Position numbers and translations under genes: made by a program. From UBA7332 sp051652645 (GTDB lineage Bacteria > Bacteroidota > Bacteroidia > Bacteroidales > UBA7332), in assembly GCA_051652645.1 (NCBI GenBank), contig JBOFUP010000056.1:1-48447 (forward strand): DNA of 48,447 bases, read 5' to 3'. Below are positions 7,638 to 15,116 of the stretch, piece after piece (the first letter of the stretch is position 1; the number at the start of each line of letters is the position of its first letter). The notes under the pieces are model-generated. The model saw only the letters and a list, made by a program, of their open reading frames with translations. It was not told the origin of the DNA and made no database searches.

Positions 7638-8552
7638 ATGATAAAACGAACGCTTTATTTCGGGAATCGTAGCGTGTTGACGATATCTTCCAATAATCTA
7701 GTAATAAACCAACCTCTTGATACTAATCCAGAAAGATTCACAAAACGTGCCACAATACCTATTCAAGATATTGTGGTGGTAATACTAGATAATCAAGAGA
7801 TCACCATATCACTTGCAACAATACAAGCTCTTTTGGACAATAATACTGCATTAATATCATGTGATGCAAAACATCTCCCCAATGGATTAATACTAAACCT
7901 CTTTGATCATCAACAAGAACAAAGACATTTAATAAAACAACTTTCAGCTTCCGAGGCTCTCAGAAGGAAACTATGGAAACAGACTATTGAGTGCAGAATA
8001 GAGAATCAAATAAGGCTACTCAACAACCTGACAACCAACACTCAAAACGAATTAATCTCTTGGGTTGTAAAACTCAAAGGAGAGAATAATCAAGAGTGCG
8101 ATCTAGCTTCTAATGAGTACTATTACTCTCAAATGGAGAATATTGTACCTGGGTTTAACCCAATTTCAGGAAATAGTGCTTCTTCTAAACTCCTAAACTT
8201 TGGATACGCTCTCCTAAGAGCTCTTGCTGCAAGAGCTCTAGTTGAATCGGGACTACACCCTATGTATGGAATTTCTTCTGAAAACAAATTTACTCACTAT
8301 TCCCTTGCAGACGACATTATGCAACCATACACGCCTTTCATTGATAGGATTGTTCTGAGAATATCTCAAACAAACCCAGATCTGACAGATGTAAATGGCG
8401 AGATAAAAAAAGAACTTCTAACAATACCACTAGAGGAAGTCATAATTAACGACACAAACACTGCACTTATTTCAGCAATGAGAGAAACAGCCTCGTCGCT
8501 AACTCAATGCCTTGAGGGTAAGACAAAAACAATATCATTTCCTCGTCTATGA
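7638..8552 (+). CDS. cas1: Solitary type II-like Cas1 with altered active site
   Basis: The 304-aa protein has the length and fold order of type II Cas1, the CRISPR spacer integrase. It opens with MIKRTLYFGN, has the beta-rich N-terminal domain with IPIQDIVVVILDNQEITIS, then a helical domain with LLNFGYALLRALAARALVES and SLADDIMQPYTPFID, and ends with the usual short tail. Of the metal-binding residues, Glu160 (SNE) and Asp225/Asp226 (LADD) remain. The His normally found in G-I-H-H is replaced: residues 211-214 read GISS. The motif after the Glu, normally GxAAxxYW, reads YYYSQMEN. No cas9, cas2, csn2, repeat array or tracrRNA-like stretch is visible nearby. The frame is intact, so it is either domesticated or a recently orphaned remnant. 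Confidence 0.88.
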   Translation: MIKRTLYFGNRSVLTISSNNLVINQPLDTNPERFTKRATIPIQDIVVVILDNQEITISLATIQALLDNNTALISCDAKHLPNGLILNLFDHQQEQRHLIKQLSASEALRRKLWKQTIECRIENQIRLLNNLTTNTQNELISWVVKLKGENNQECDLASNEYYYSQMENIVPGFNPISGNSASSKLLNFGYALLRALAARALVESGLHPMYGISSENKFTHYSLADDIMQPYTPFIDRIVLRISQTNPDLTDVNGEIKKELLTIPLEEVIINDTNTALISAMRETASSLTQCLEGKTKTISFPRL

Positions 8553-8607
8553 CGAGTATGACGAAGCAATAGCTTTCATTTTTATTAAAAAAAATCCACT
8601 CAAACTA

Positions 8608-8637
8608 TTGCAACTTCAAATATTTGTAATACCTTTG
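8608..8637 (+). promoter_or_regulatory. Promoter of tRNA-Asp
   Basis: TTG (8608-8610) and TACCTTTG (8630-8637), 19 bases apart, form an exact Bacteroidota-type promoter with the same geometry as that of tRNA-Arg. Confidence 0.8.
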
Positions 8638-8641
8638 TACT

Positions 8642-8660
8642 GTAATCGAAACGAGATTAC
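8642..8660 (+). other. Hairpin in the tRNA-Asp 5' leader
   Basis: GTAATC (8642-8647) and GATTAC (8655-8660) pair around a 7-base loop near the expected transcript start, as in the tRNA-Arg leader. Confidence 0.5.
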
Positions 8661-8668
8661 ACCAAAAC

Positions 8669-8742
8669 GGTGTGGTAGTTCAGTTGGTTAGAATACCTGC
8701 CTGTCACGCAGGGGGTCGCGGGTTCGAGTCCCGTCCATACCG
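8669..8742 (+). tRNA. tRNA-Asp (GTC)
   Basis: Cloverleaf of 74 bases: acceptor GGTGTGG with CCATACC, D arm with GTTGGTTA, anticodon stem CTGCC region around the loop CTGTCAC (anticodon GTC), T loop TTCGAGT, discriminator G. The 3' CCA is not encoded. G34 makes it a substrate for the Tgt in this window. Confidence 0.96.
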
Positions 8743-8743
8743 C

Positions 8744-8782
8744 AAAAAGCAGTTGATCTTACGATCAACTGCTTTTTTTTAT
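8744..8782 (+). terminator. Terminator of tRNA-Asp
   Basis: AAAGCAGTTGATC and GATCAACTGCTTT form a hairpin with a 4-base loop, followed by a run of eight T. Confidence 0.85.
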
Positions 8783-9048
8783 TCCATATAGTTGGAGAGG
8801 ATGTAAAAACATCAAATTTTGTAGGCCCAATCAATTTACCTATCTAAACATTATGACTACCACATAAAGATGTTGATTACGAATCTACAAGTAGCAGATA
8901 AAGGTCTTCAAAGTTACATCGTAATAAAAGCCACTACCTAACTCACTACACTCTTAAAGGATAAGCATATATATAATTACTTTTACTATCTAGGGGATAT
9001 ATTATTGTTTGATGACACATTGTGATACTAGTCGACCCTTCAACATAT

Positions 9049-9768
9049 TCACCTCATCATTTCACCTCTAATCTTATCAATCACCTTAACGAAATGCAGA
9101 ATAACACCATCTATATCACTCCTTGTATATTTGGCACACTCAACATAACATCCTAATACAGCTAACACCTTTTGTCTAAATATCAATGGTAAAGCAATAC
9201 AAGCTCTTTGGTTATTATACTCGGCAAAGTCAATCGCAAAACGATCCGTACGTATCTGCTCTAGCTCATGAGAAAACTTTCTATTTATAAGCCCTGGATA
9301 AAACTTACGAACAGACTTCTCCAAAGATGGTGAGAATGCTATGAATACCTTACCCACCACACAGTTATACATATCCTGCTCCACCCCAAGCTCTAATCCC
9401 TCAGCCGGACAACCATCAGGAGAAGAGGATATATCATAATAATAGAACACCCCACTCTGCATAGCCATAAAACTATTAACATTCAAATCCCTAGCCAAAG
9501 CCCTAATACTCTCCTCTACTAGAATCCTAATCTCTGGAATAGAACATATAGGACCGTGAAGATCTAATAATCTATTCGTAATGAAATATCTAGGAGAATC
9601 TTCACTTTGATCCACATAACCTAACTTCCTAAGAGTATCAAGCAGGTTATGAGTCGTCGTCTTACTTAGATTCATTGCCTGAGATATATCTCTCAGGCGA
9701 GCCATACCTCCATTATTAGCAATAAACTCAAGTATGGCAAATGCTCTCTCTATTGATCTTATTATCAT
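9049..9768 (-). CDS. IclR-family transcriptional regulator
   Basis: 239 aa. The N-terminal winged helix-turn-helix (about residues 5-65: IERAFAILEFIANNGGMARLRDISQAMNLSKTT) matches the IclR family, and the C-terminal half forms the GAF-like effector domain ending in the conserved IALPLIF....VLAVLGCYVE stretch. IclR proteins bind palindromes near their own promoter and respond to small acids or aromatic compounds. It is transcribed divergently from an Old-Yellow-Enzyme-type oxidoreductase, and a 23-bp palindrome lies between the two. The likely role is control of that enzyme and itself; the effector is unknown. Confidence 0.88.
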   Translation of the reverse strand: MIIRSIERAFAILEFIANNGGMARLRDISQAMNLSKTTTHNLLDTLRKLGYVDQSEDSPRYFITNRLLDLHGPICSIPEIRILVEESIRALARDLNVNSFMAMQSGVFYYYDISSSPDGCPAEGLELGVEQDMYNCVVGKVFIAFSPSLEKSVRKFYPGLINRKFSHELEQIRTDRFAIDFAEYNNQRACIALPLIFRQKVLAVLGCYVECAKYTRSDIDGVILHFVKVIDKIRGEMMR

Positions 9769-9860
9769 CGTTTACAATTATCATGTGATAAGTTTAACTA
9801 TTACATAACTCTATTTGTTCAACTATCTAGAACTTTATAATGTTTTATTGCAAATAACTA

Positions 9861-9883
9861 TATAGCTGTATGATACAACTATA
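9861..9883. promoter_or_regulatory. Palindromic operator candidate for the IclR regulator
   Basis: TATAGCTGTAT and ATACAACTATA are inverted repeats with one mismatch around a single central G. The site overlaps the first bases of the -7 box of the downstream oxidoreductase gene, so a bound regulator would block RNA polymerase. Confidence 0.55.
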
Positions 9884-9889
9884 ATTTTG
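9882..9889 (+). promoter_or_regulatory. Probable -7 box of the oxidoreductase gene
   Basis: TAATTTTG, 22 bases before the ATG at 9912, matches TAnnTTTG. No -33 element is obvious; the operator candidate occupies the bases just upstream. Confidence 0.5.
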
Positions 9890-9911
9890 CATCAAAATAA
9901 AAAATACATAT

Positions 9912-11024
9912 ATGACACGCACACTATTAGAAAGCTCAAAACTTTCATCTATAGAGATGAAGAACCGATTCTTCAGAGGTGCTCTCTGGGAAGATCTAGC
10001 TGATGAAAAAGGACATCTAACACCTGAGCTATCTGCAATTTATGAAGAGTTAGCAGTGGGAGGAGCTGCAACATTAATTACAGGATATGCTTTTGTGACT
10101 GAGCACGAACAGCCCAACCCTGGAATGATGGGAATATACGAAGACTCCTTCATACCCGAGTATAGAGAATTCACAAATAAGATACACTCCTTAGGTGCAA
10201 ACATTATTATGCAGATATGCTATGGAGGATCAATGACTACCTACAACGTAGGCAAAAGAACTATTTGGGGGCCATCTTCACACGTGAATGAATCTACAGG
10301 CACTTCGGCTCAGGAGATAACAAAAGAGGAAATTAAGTACCTTGTTGGCAGATTTGCTCAAGCAGCTAGAAGAGTAAAAGAGTCTGGCTTCGACGGTGTA
10401 GAGATACACGCCGGCCACGGATACCTTTTTAGTCAATTCCTTTCACCTTGCTTCAACAAAAGAGAGGATGAGTATGGCGGTGATATACACAACAGAGCAA
10501 GAATAATCTACGAAACCTATCAAGCCATGAGGGATGCTGTAGGAGATGATTTTCCTATATTGATAAAACTAAACTCAGCAGACTTCAAAGAGGGAGGATT
10601 AACAGAGGACGAAAGCTTTGAGGTAGCAAAAAGATTATCCGAAATGCGAATTGATGCAATAGAAGTAACAGGAGGGAATGAGTCACTCAGAGATGTCGTA
10701 AATAGCAATCTTGGTGCTGCTAGGCGCAAAGTAGATAAAGCAGTAGAGAATCAATCTTACTTCCGATCTCACGCCGCTAGACTAGCACAAGAACTCACCA
10801 CCCCCATCATTCTTATAGGAGGAAACAGAGATTATGAAAGAATGGAGGAGCTACTAAACAGCACCAATATATCCTTCTTCTCCATGTCAAGACCATTAAC
10901 TGCCGAGCCTAATCTTATAAACATATGGGCTAGTGGTAACCACAAGAAGCCTAAATGTATCTCGTGTAATAAGTGTTACTTCACTCCAGGCAAGAGGTGT
11001 ATATTAAATATAAAAGGTAAGTAA
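9912..11024 (+). CDS. Old Yellow Enzyme-family NADH:flavin oxidoreductase
   Basis: 370-aa FMN-dependent TIM-barrel protein. The family reduces activated C=C bonds of enones, dienoyl-CoAs or bile-acid-like substrates. Visible motifs: ENRFFRGALWE-like start (MKNRFFRGALWED), GFDGVEIHAGHGYLFSQFLSP with the substrate-binding His pair region, NKREDEYGGDIHNRARI, and the phosphate-binding loop PIILIGGNRDY near residue 300. The C-terminus ends in a Cys-rich stretch CISCNKCYFTPGKRC, as in one-domain relatives of the iron-sulfur dienoyl-CoA reductases, but there is no second FAD/NAD domain. The divergent IclR regulator suggests substrate-induced expression. The substrate cannot be predicted. Confidence 0.85.
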   Translation: MTRTLLESSKLSSIEMKNRFFRGALWEDLADEKGHLTPELSAIYEELAVGGAATLITGYAFVTEHEQPNPGMMGIYEDSFIPEYREFTNKIHSLGANIIMQICYGGSMTTYNVGKRTIWGPSSHVNESTGTSAQEITKEEIKYLVGRFAQAARRVKESGFDGVEIHAGHGYLFSQFLSPCFNKREDEYGGDIHNRARIIYETYQAMRDAVGDDFPILIKLNSADFKEGGLTEDESFEVAKRLSEMRIDAIEVTGGNESLRDVVNSNLGAARRKVDKAVENQSYFRSHAARLAQELTTPIILIGGNRDYERMEELLNSTNISFFSMSRPLTAEPNLINIWASGNHKKPKCISCNKCYFTPGKRCILNIKGK

Positions 11025-11047
11025 TAACTACGCAAGTAAAAAGAGAA

Positions 11048-11093
11048 GTAGCCACTAAAGATGTTATACCTTGTAAACATCTTTAGTGGCTAC
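11048..11093. terminator. Bidirectional terminator between convergent genes
   Basis: GTAGCCACTAAAGATGTT and AACATCTTTAGTGGCTAC form an 18-bp perfect hairpin with a 10-base loop between the oxidoreductase gene and the convergent lipoprotein gene. A T-rich stretch follows on the plus side. Confidence 0.8.
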
Positions 11094-11165
11094 TTTTATC
11101 TTAACCTAAAGAAACTAGTTAGAATATATTACTATTCTAACAAATAGGGTTCTGTTAGGATGAAG

Positions 11166-12275
11166 TTATACATTATTTTTAATTCTGTTTAATCGGATCG
11201 TATCATTACCAATCTTCAGCGTGACCGTTCGAAAGTGAGCTGGATATATTACTCTAAAATTACTCTCCAACTCTACCAGATCATCACTATTGGCAAGAAA
11301 ATTGCTAGAGAATTCTCTTTTACCCTGCGAGTTATACTGTGACACTTTAAATACATTATACTTATCCGTCTCCTCTACCTCATACCATGCACCCGAACCT
11401 ATGCCTCCCAACCAATGCCAATCATCTTGAGCTTCCACATCCTTAGGAGAAACAATTGAGCCTTCGCTCGTATAAGGCGCATACCCCTCACCGTTATCAA
11501 AAAGAAGATCCACTTGAGTAGCTAGCAAACTACACTCTAACTTACTGACCGACTCCTCATTGACAACATAATAATAATCATACGTATTAGCTGCCTCCAC
11601 ATTAGCCAAAACAGAAGGAGTAAAGGAGCAAGTCAGTTCTATTTCATCCTGCACATCTTCATCCAAAATGCCATGATACATAGCCCCCGTTACAAATCGG
11701 GAACAATTAGATCCATTTTTCACAAAAGGACCATAAGGCAATAACTCCCTCTTTTGAATCTCATCAATATACTCCTTGACTCTCTCATAATTAACAACCT
11801 CACTTACCGAAGCATACAAATCGCCACTACCGTGGGTTTTCTCTGGATGATTGTACAACCATTGTAATAGCTCTTCTACATTGAGCAACTGCTTACCATC
11901 CCAGCGTGCTACAACATCTACTTTAGTCTCTGGATCAGACTCTTTACCACGCACACGGGAATATCCATCAGGTGTAATATATCTACCAAAATCAAAATAC
12001 TCAAACTCAGAACTACCCTCCTTAACTATCACCATGCAGGCATGTCCTGCTCTGATACGCCCAGGAACACCCATTCCCAAATATGGCAAAATATCCGAAT
12101 ACAATGAAGGAGTAGTTCGCACTATAGCTTCTGGATAAGCCATAACTATGAGTGTCGCATTATCTATTTCACTCTTCTGAGTGATCACAACATCACTTTC
12201 ATAAGCACAACCCACAATGAATATAAGCTTAATGAGAAGAGCAAGAAGAAAAAATGAGTTCTTAATATGTTTCAT
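11166..12275 (-). CDS. Lipoprotein with permuted cysteine-peptidase-like pattern (DUF6695-like)
   Basis: 369 aa with a lipoprotein signal ending IFIVGC (Cys23). The first domain holds RAGHACMVIV (His78), then FEYFDFGRYI and GYSRVRG, and later NGSNCSRFV (Cys191). A His-containing strand before the Cys is the order seen in circularly permuted NlpC/P60-type enzymes, and the whole pattern recalls the Bacteroidota family DUF6695. That family assignment is from memory. The C-terminal third (about 255-369) is a separate region without recognised motifs. The substrate is unknown; it is likely attached to the outer or inner membrane. It is a single-gene unit with its own promoter. Confidence 0.68.
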   Translation of the reverse strand: MKHIKNSFFLLALLIKLIFIVGCAYESDVVITQKSEIDNATLIVMAYPEAIVRTTPSLYSDILPYLGMGVPGRIRAGHACMVIVKEGSSEFEYFDFGRYITPDGYSRVRGKESDPETKVDVVARWDGKQLLNVEELLQWLYNHPEKTHGSGDLYASVSEVVNYERVKEYIDEIQKRELLPYGPFVKNGSNCSRFVTGAMYHGILDEDVQDEIELTCSFTPSVLANVEAANTYDYYYVVNEESVSKLECSLLATQVDLLFDNGEGYAPYTSEGSIVSPKDVEAQDDWHWLGGIGSGAWYEVEETDKYNVFKVSQYNSQGKREFSSNFLANSDDLVELESNFRVIYPAHFRTVTLKIGNDTIRLNRIKNNV

Positions 12276-12614
12276 CTGAAATAATTAAACCGTTAGGTAT
12301 TTGTTTTACAAACAGATTCAAAGCTGATTCGGCAATGATTTAACCCGTTTGCAAAAGGCATAATCTTTTAAGTTAATCCATCAACATGAATCATCCCAAA
12401 GCAACACTGCATAGAGATAATATCAAATAGTAGTACAAAGTTAAGCAAAAGATTAATGGATTACACTCAATATACACTAAGGCAACACTTTGTTATTCCC
12501 AAAAGAGATTAATTAAAAAGCACACACTTAAATATCAACTAAGACTATCCTATATTAAGATGTTGGACATTAACGAATTGAGCAACCTATAAAACAAAAA
12601 CATCCTATATATAA
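12276..12614. other. Non-coding stretch upstream of the lipoprotein gene
   Basis: AT-rich, with no convincing reading frame. The only recognisable element is the minus-strand -7 box at 12436-12443 listed separately, implying a leader of about 155 bases for the lipoprotein mRNA. No repeat or RNA gene was recognised. Confidence 0.5.
12436..12443 (-). promoter_or_regulatory. Probable -7 box for the lipoprotein gene
   Basis: TAACTTTG on the minus strand followed by TAC, the same start context as the tRNA promoters (TTTGTAC). It lies about 160 bases upstream of the ATG. Confidence 0.45.
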
Positions 12615-12668
12615 ATATAGCATTAGGCACTAAAGATCTAATAACCTTTAGTGCCTAATGCTATATCA
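12602..12668 (-). terminator. Terminator of the three-gene operon
   Basis: A 21-bp perfect inverted repeat (12615-12635 with 12646-12666, core CATTAGGCACTAAAG) with a 10-base loop, followed on the minus strand by a T-rich tract, 20 bases after the stop of the flavin-binding protein gene. Confidence 0.78.
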
Positions 12669-12686
12669 ATACTCTAATTGATAAAC

Positions 12687-13079
12687 CTATATCTTCTGAG
12701 TGATCTTCTTAACCTTTATCTCAAGTACTCTATTAAGAAAAGAGAACTTCTCTTTCATCATATCATACTCAGCTCCGCTATCAAAGAAGCGAGCACTACC
12801 TTCTATTAAGAAACCAATACCAGGGTAATCCTTATGCCCAGAAACCTCTCGTGTACCAAGAGTTAAAAGCACACTATCATTAACCTCAACGTTCTTACTA
12901 GTTTTACGATAACCATAAGATGGAATCAAGATTCTCTCATCATCAGTAACCACCAAAAATGAGTTCCATGTATTTGCTACGTGCACCTCAACACCCCAAG
13001 AGGTAATCGAAACAATACCCTCATGAGTGAGAGTTTGGAGAAACTTCTCTGAGATAACTTTTCTATTTTCCATAACCAT
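12687..13079 (-). CDS. Pyridoxamine 5'-phosphate oxidase-fold FMN-binding protein
   Basis: 130-aa split beta-barrel protein of the PNPOx-like superfamily. The pattern of a helical start, then GIVSITSWGVEVHVANTWNSFLVV, ILIPSYGYRKTSKNVEVNDSVLLTLGTREV and GFLIEGSARFFDSGAEYDMMKEKF is typical of small flavin- or F420-binding proteins that act as FMN oxidoreductases or storage proteins. Genuine pyridoxamine-phosphate oxidase is unlikely at this length. Starts at the first Met or at Met3 (MENRKV) are equally possible. It is the last gene of a compact three-gene operon, 8 bases after the membrane protein gene. Confidence 0.75.
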   Translation of the reverse strand: MVMENRKVISEKFLQTLTHEGIVSITSWGVEVHVANTWNSFLVVTDDERILIPSYGYRKTSKNVEVNDSVLLTLGTREVSGHKDYPGIGFLIEGSARFFDSGAEYDMMKEKFSFLNRVLEIKVKKITQKI

Positions 13080-13087
13080 CTATTTTT

Positions 13088-13465
13088 TTAGTTAGTTCCT
13101 ATAAAAAGAAGTATAGCAATTACAAACCAGAATATCCATTGGAATATCTTAAATAGTCCATATCTAAATGACAAAGTCAAAGCAACTAAACCCATTCCTG
13201 CCCAAACACACCCCAAGAACAAGCCTATTACACTTGAGTCTACGCTTAAAACAGTACTATATTGAGATATATAGAATAGTACAACAGCAGAGACTCCAAT
13301 CATATAAGTCATATAGTGAAATAGAGTATGTACCACTCCCTTTACCTCTTGAGAGATATAGTCTGACTTAAGAACTGGATCAATAAACTTCTTACGCCCA
13401 ATGGTTAGATGACCAATTTGAGATAACACTGCTACGAAAGCAGCTATTAGATAGTAGATATTCAT
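13088..13465 (-). CDS. Small four-helix membrane protein of unknown function
   Basis: 125 aa. Four hydrophobic segments are visible at roughly residues 1-18, 46-68, 76-98 and 104-122, with a polar cytoplasmic or periplasmic loop containing IGRKKFIDPVLKSDYIS between the first two. I do not recognise the family. Two His residues in VVHTLFHYM on the second helix and one in IGHLTIG on the first could bind a metal or haem, but this is speculative. It lies between a quinol-monooxygenase-like gene and an FMN-binding gene, which hints at a membrane redox role. Confidence 0.7.
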   Translation of the reverse strand: MNIYYLIAAFVAVLSQIGHLTIGRKKFIDPVLKSDYISQEVKGVVHTLFHYMTYMIGVSAVVLFYISQYSTVLSVDSSVIGLFLGCVWAGMGLVALTLSFRYGLFKIFQWIFWFVIAILLFIGTN

Positions 13466-13531
13466 TTTATTTCCTATTTAAGTTATCTAAAAGACAAGAA
13501 ACCTAAGACGATCAATCTATATTAAAGTAGA

Positions 13532-13804
13532 TTAGAACTTCTCTATTAAAGTCTCTTCTGTTAGCCCACTTAGTTGAGGAGCAATCTCTGTGAAGTGTTT
13601 TGTTGCCTCATGGCGCTCTAATGCTTCTGCACTCTCCCACTCCTCATATATAAAAAGTCGTTCAGGCTCTGAAGATCTGCAATAGAGTGTATAGCTTACA
13701 CAACCTTTTTCCTTACGCGATTCCATTTCCAAGCGACTCAATAATTCCGTCAGCTCAACCAATTTATCCTTATGTGCTAGGATTTTAACAACTACTCTGA
13801 TCAT
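13532..13804 (-). CDS. Antibiotic biosynthesis monooxygenase (ABM) domain protein, YgiN-like
   Basis: 90 aa, a single dimeric alpha/beta-barrel ABM domain. It shows the family pattern: IRVVVKILAHKDKLVELTELL, EKGCVSYTLYCRSSEPERLFIYEEWES, and ALERHEATKHFTEIAPQL. YgiN from E. coli acts on quinols in vitro; the role of most relatives is unknown. First gene of a likely operon with the membrane protein and the FMN-binding protein. An inverted repeat lies 28-48 bases upstream of its start. Confidence 0.82.
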   Translation of the reverse strand: MIRVVVKILAHKDKLVELTELLSRLEMESRKEKGCVSYTLYCRSSEPERLFIYEEWESAEALERHEATKHFTEIAPQLSGLTEETLIEKF

Positions 13805-14087
13805 AATAAGATTCGGTATTAATTAGTAATTCACTATCTTGTTTGATAGTGATAATAAGATATTAGCTCAGTACAAATTAAAGATATAATGTAGTTATAA
13901 ACAACAGTAAGCCATGTTTTGTTGAACAAACTGATATTAAATTACGACTACGATAATCACTCGCTGGTAAAGAATACTAATATCAACTTTGTGAAATAGT
14001 TTAATAATAAAACCAAATTTGGATAGCCCAAGCGTTTCATACCTTTTATTATAACCTCTTTTATAGAGAGACACTGCTGGTTAGTAG
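13805..14087. other. Divergent intergenic region between the ABM operon and the EamA transporter
   Basis: AT-rich without a convincing frame. It carries the inverted repeat at 13831-13852 near the ABM start; a -7 box for the transporter follows at 14088. Nothing else was recognised. Confidence 0.5.
13831..13852. promoter_or_regulatory. Inverted repeat upstream of the ABM operon
   Basis: TCACTATC and GATAGTGA are perfect 8-base inverted repeats around TTGTTT, 28-48 bases before the ABM start. It could be an operator or a leader hairpin; no T run follows, so it is not a terminator. Confidence 0.4.
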
Positions 14088-14095
14088 TAATTTTG
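14088..14095 (+). promoter_or_regulatory. Probable -7 box of the EamA transporter gene
   Basis: TAATTTTG, 28 bases upstream of the ATG at 14124, matches TAnnTTTG. No -33 element seen. Confidence 0.45.
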
Positions 14096-14123
14096 CACCC
14101 ACAAATCAAAACCATATACATTC

Positions 14124-15035
14124 ATGAAGAGTTACCTTGGCTATATCTACGCTATTATCTCAGCTGCAACATTTGGACTCATCCCTATGTTCTCCATCCC
14201 AGCATTAAATGCTGGAATGTCGGTAAACAGTGCCCTTTTCTACAGATACCTTCTCTCATCAATCATTCTAGGTACATTCCTACTAGTTACAAAAAAGAGT
14301 ATCAGAGTAAAGAAAGAAGAGTTAGTAACCCTCTCTGGGCTGATACTACTTAGTGGTACAACAGCTCTATTTCTGATGAAATCATTCTGCTTTATCCCAA
14401 GCGGTGTGGCTTCAACCATTCACTTCCTTTATCCAGTACTTGTTGCTCTTCTGATGAGTATAATATTCAAGGAGAAATTCTCTATATTCTTCTTCATTGC
14501 TATAATCCTAGCCCTGATGGGTGTTGCTTCAATAAGTGGATTAAGCTCTTCTTTAGAGGTTAATAGCACTGGATTAAGCTACGCTCTGCTCTCAGTCATA
14601 ACCTATGCAATCTACATTGTAGGAATAAACAAATCAAAAGCAGGACGAATGAGCCCTATTTCAATGACTTTCTACATAATGATAATGCTAACTATATTCT
14701 TCCTTATTATGTCATTGACTGAAGGCGGCGTACAAGCAATACCGAACAAAGACGTTTTATCTAGCCTAACTATGCTAGCACTAATTTCAACACTACTTTC
14801 CAACTTCACACTCATTCTTGCAATAAAAAGCATAGGCTCTACGACTACCTCTATTATGGGATGTGTTGAACCTGTCACAGCACTAACCATAGGAGTAATA
14901 GTTTTTGGAGAACCTCTCACATCAGTTCAGCTCGTAGGAGTAGCACTCATTTTAAGCTCTGTATCATTAGTAATTCTCTCAGATAGATTAAGCTCTAGAC
15001 TTAGATCACTAACTGCGAGATTCACAACAAACTAG
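14124..15035 (+). CDS. EamA-family (DMT superfamily) transporter
   Basis: 303-aa inner-membrane protein with ten predicted membrane helices arranged as two EamA repeats of five. The first repeat runs from YLGYIYAIISAATFGLIPMF to about residue 135 and the second from about 145 (LSYALLSVITYAIYIVGINK) to 295. The end of each repeat shows the usual pattern, for example MGCVEPVTALTIGVIVFGEPLT. DMT family members export or import amino acids, nucleotides or other metabolites; the substrate here is not predictable. It is monocistronic and shares a terminator with the convergent gene. Confidence 0.88.
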   Translation: MKSYLGYIYAIISAATFGLIPMFSIPALNAGMSVNSALFYRYLLSSIILGTFLLVTKKSIRVKKEELVTLSGLILLSGTTALFLMKSFCFIPSGVASTIHFLYPVLVALLMSIIFKEKFSIFFFIAIILALMGVASISGLSSSLEVNSTGLSYALLSVITYAIYIVGINKSKAGRMSPISMTFYIMIMLTIFFLIMSLTEGGVQAIPNKDVLSSLTMLALISTLLSNFTLILAIKSIGSTTTSIMGCVEPVTALTIGVIVFGEPLTSVQLVGVALILSSVSLVILSDRLSSRLRSLTARFTTN

Positions 15036-15054
15036 AACAATACATATAACAATC

Positions 15055-15096
15055 ACTCCCCTATAATCAACAGCATGACTATAGGGGAGTAATTGT
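15055..15096. terminator. Bidirectional terminator
   Basis: ACTCCCCTATA (15055-15065) and TATAGGGGAGT (15080-15090) form a hairpin between the convergent EamA and secreted-protein genes. Confidence 0.65.
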
Positions 15097-15116
15097 ATAA
15101 AAAAGATATATAAAAT

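Noticed and set aside
7451..9048. CRISPR array or tracrRNA near cas1
   Set aside because: Both flanks were read for direct repeats of 30-47 bases with regular spacers; none were seen. Only the tpl gene, tRNA-Asp and AT-rich DNA are present.
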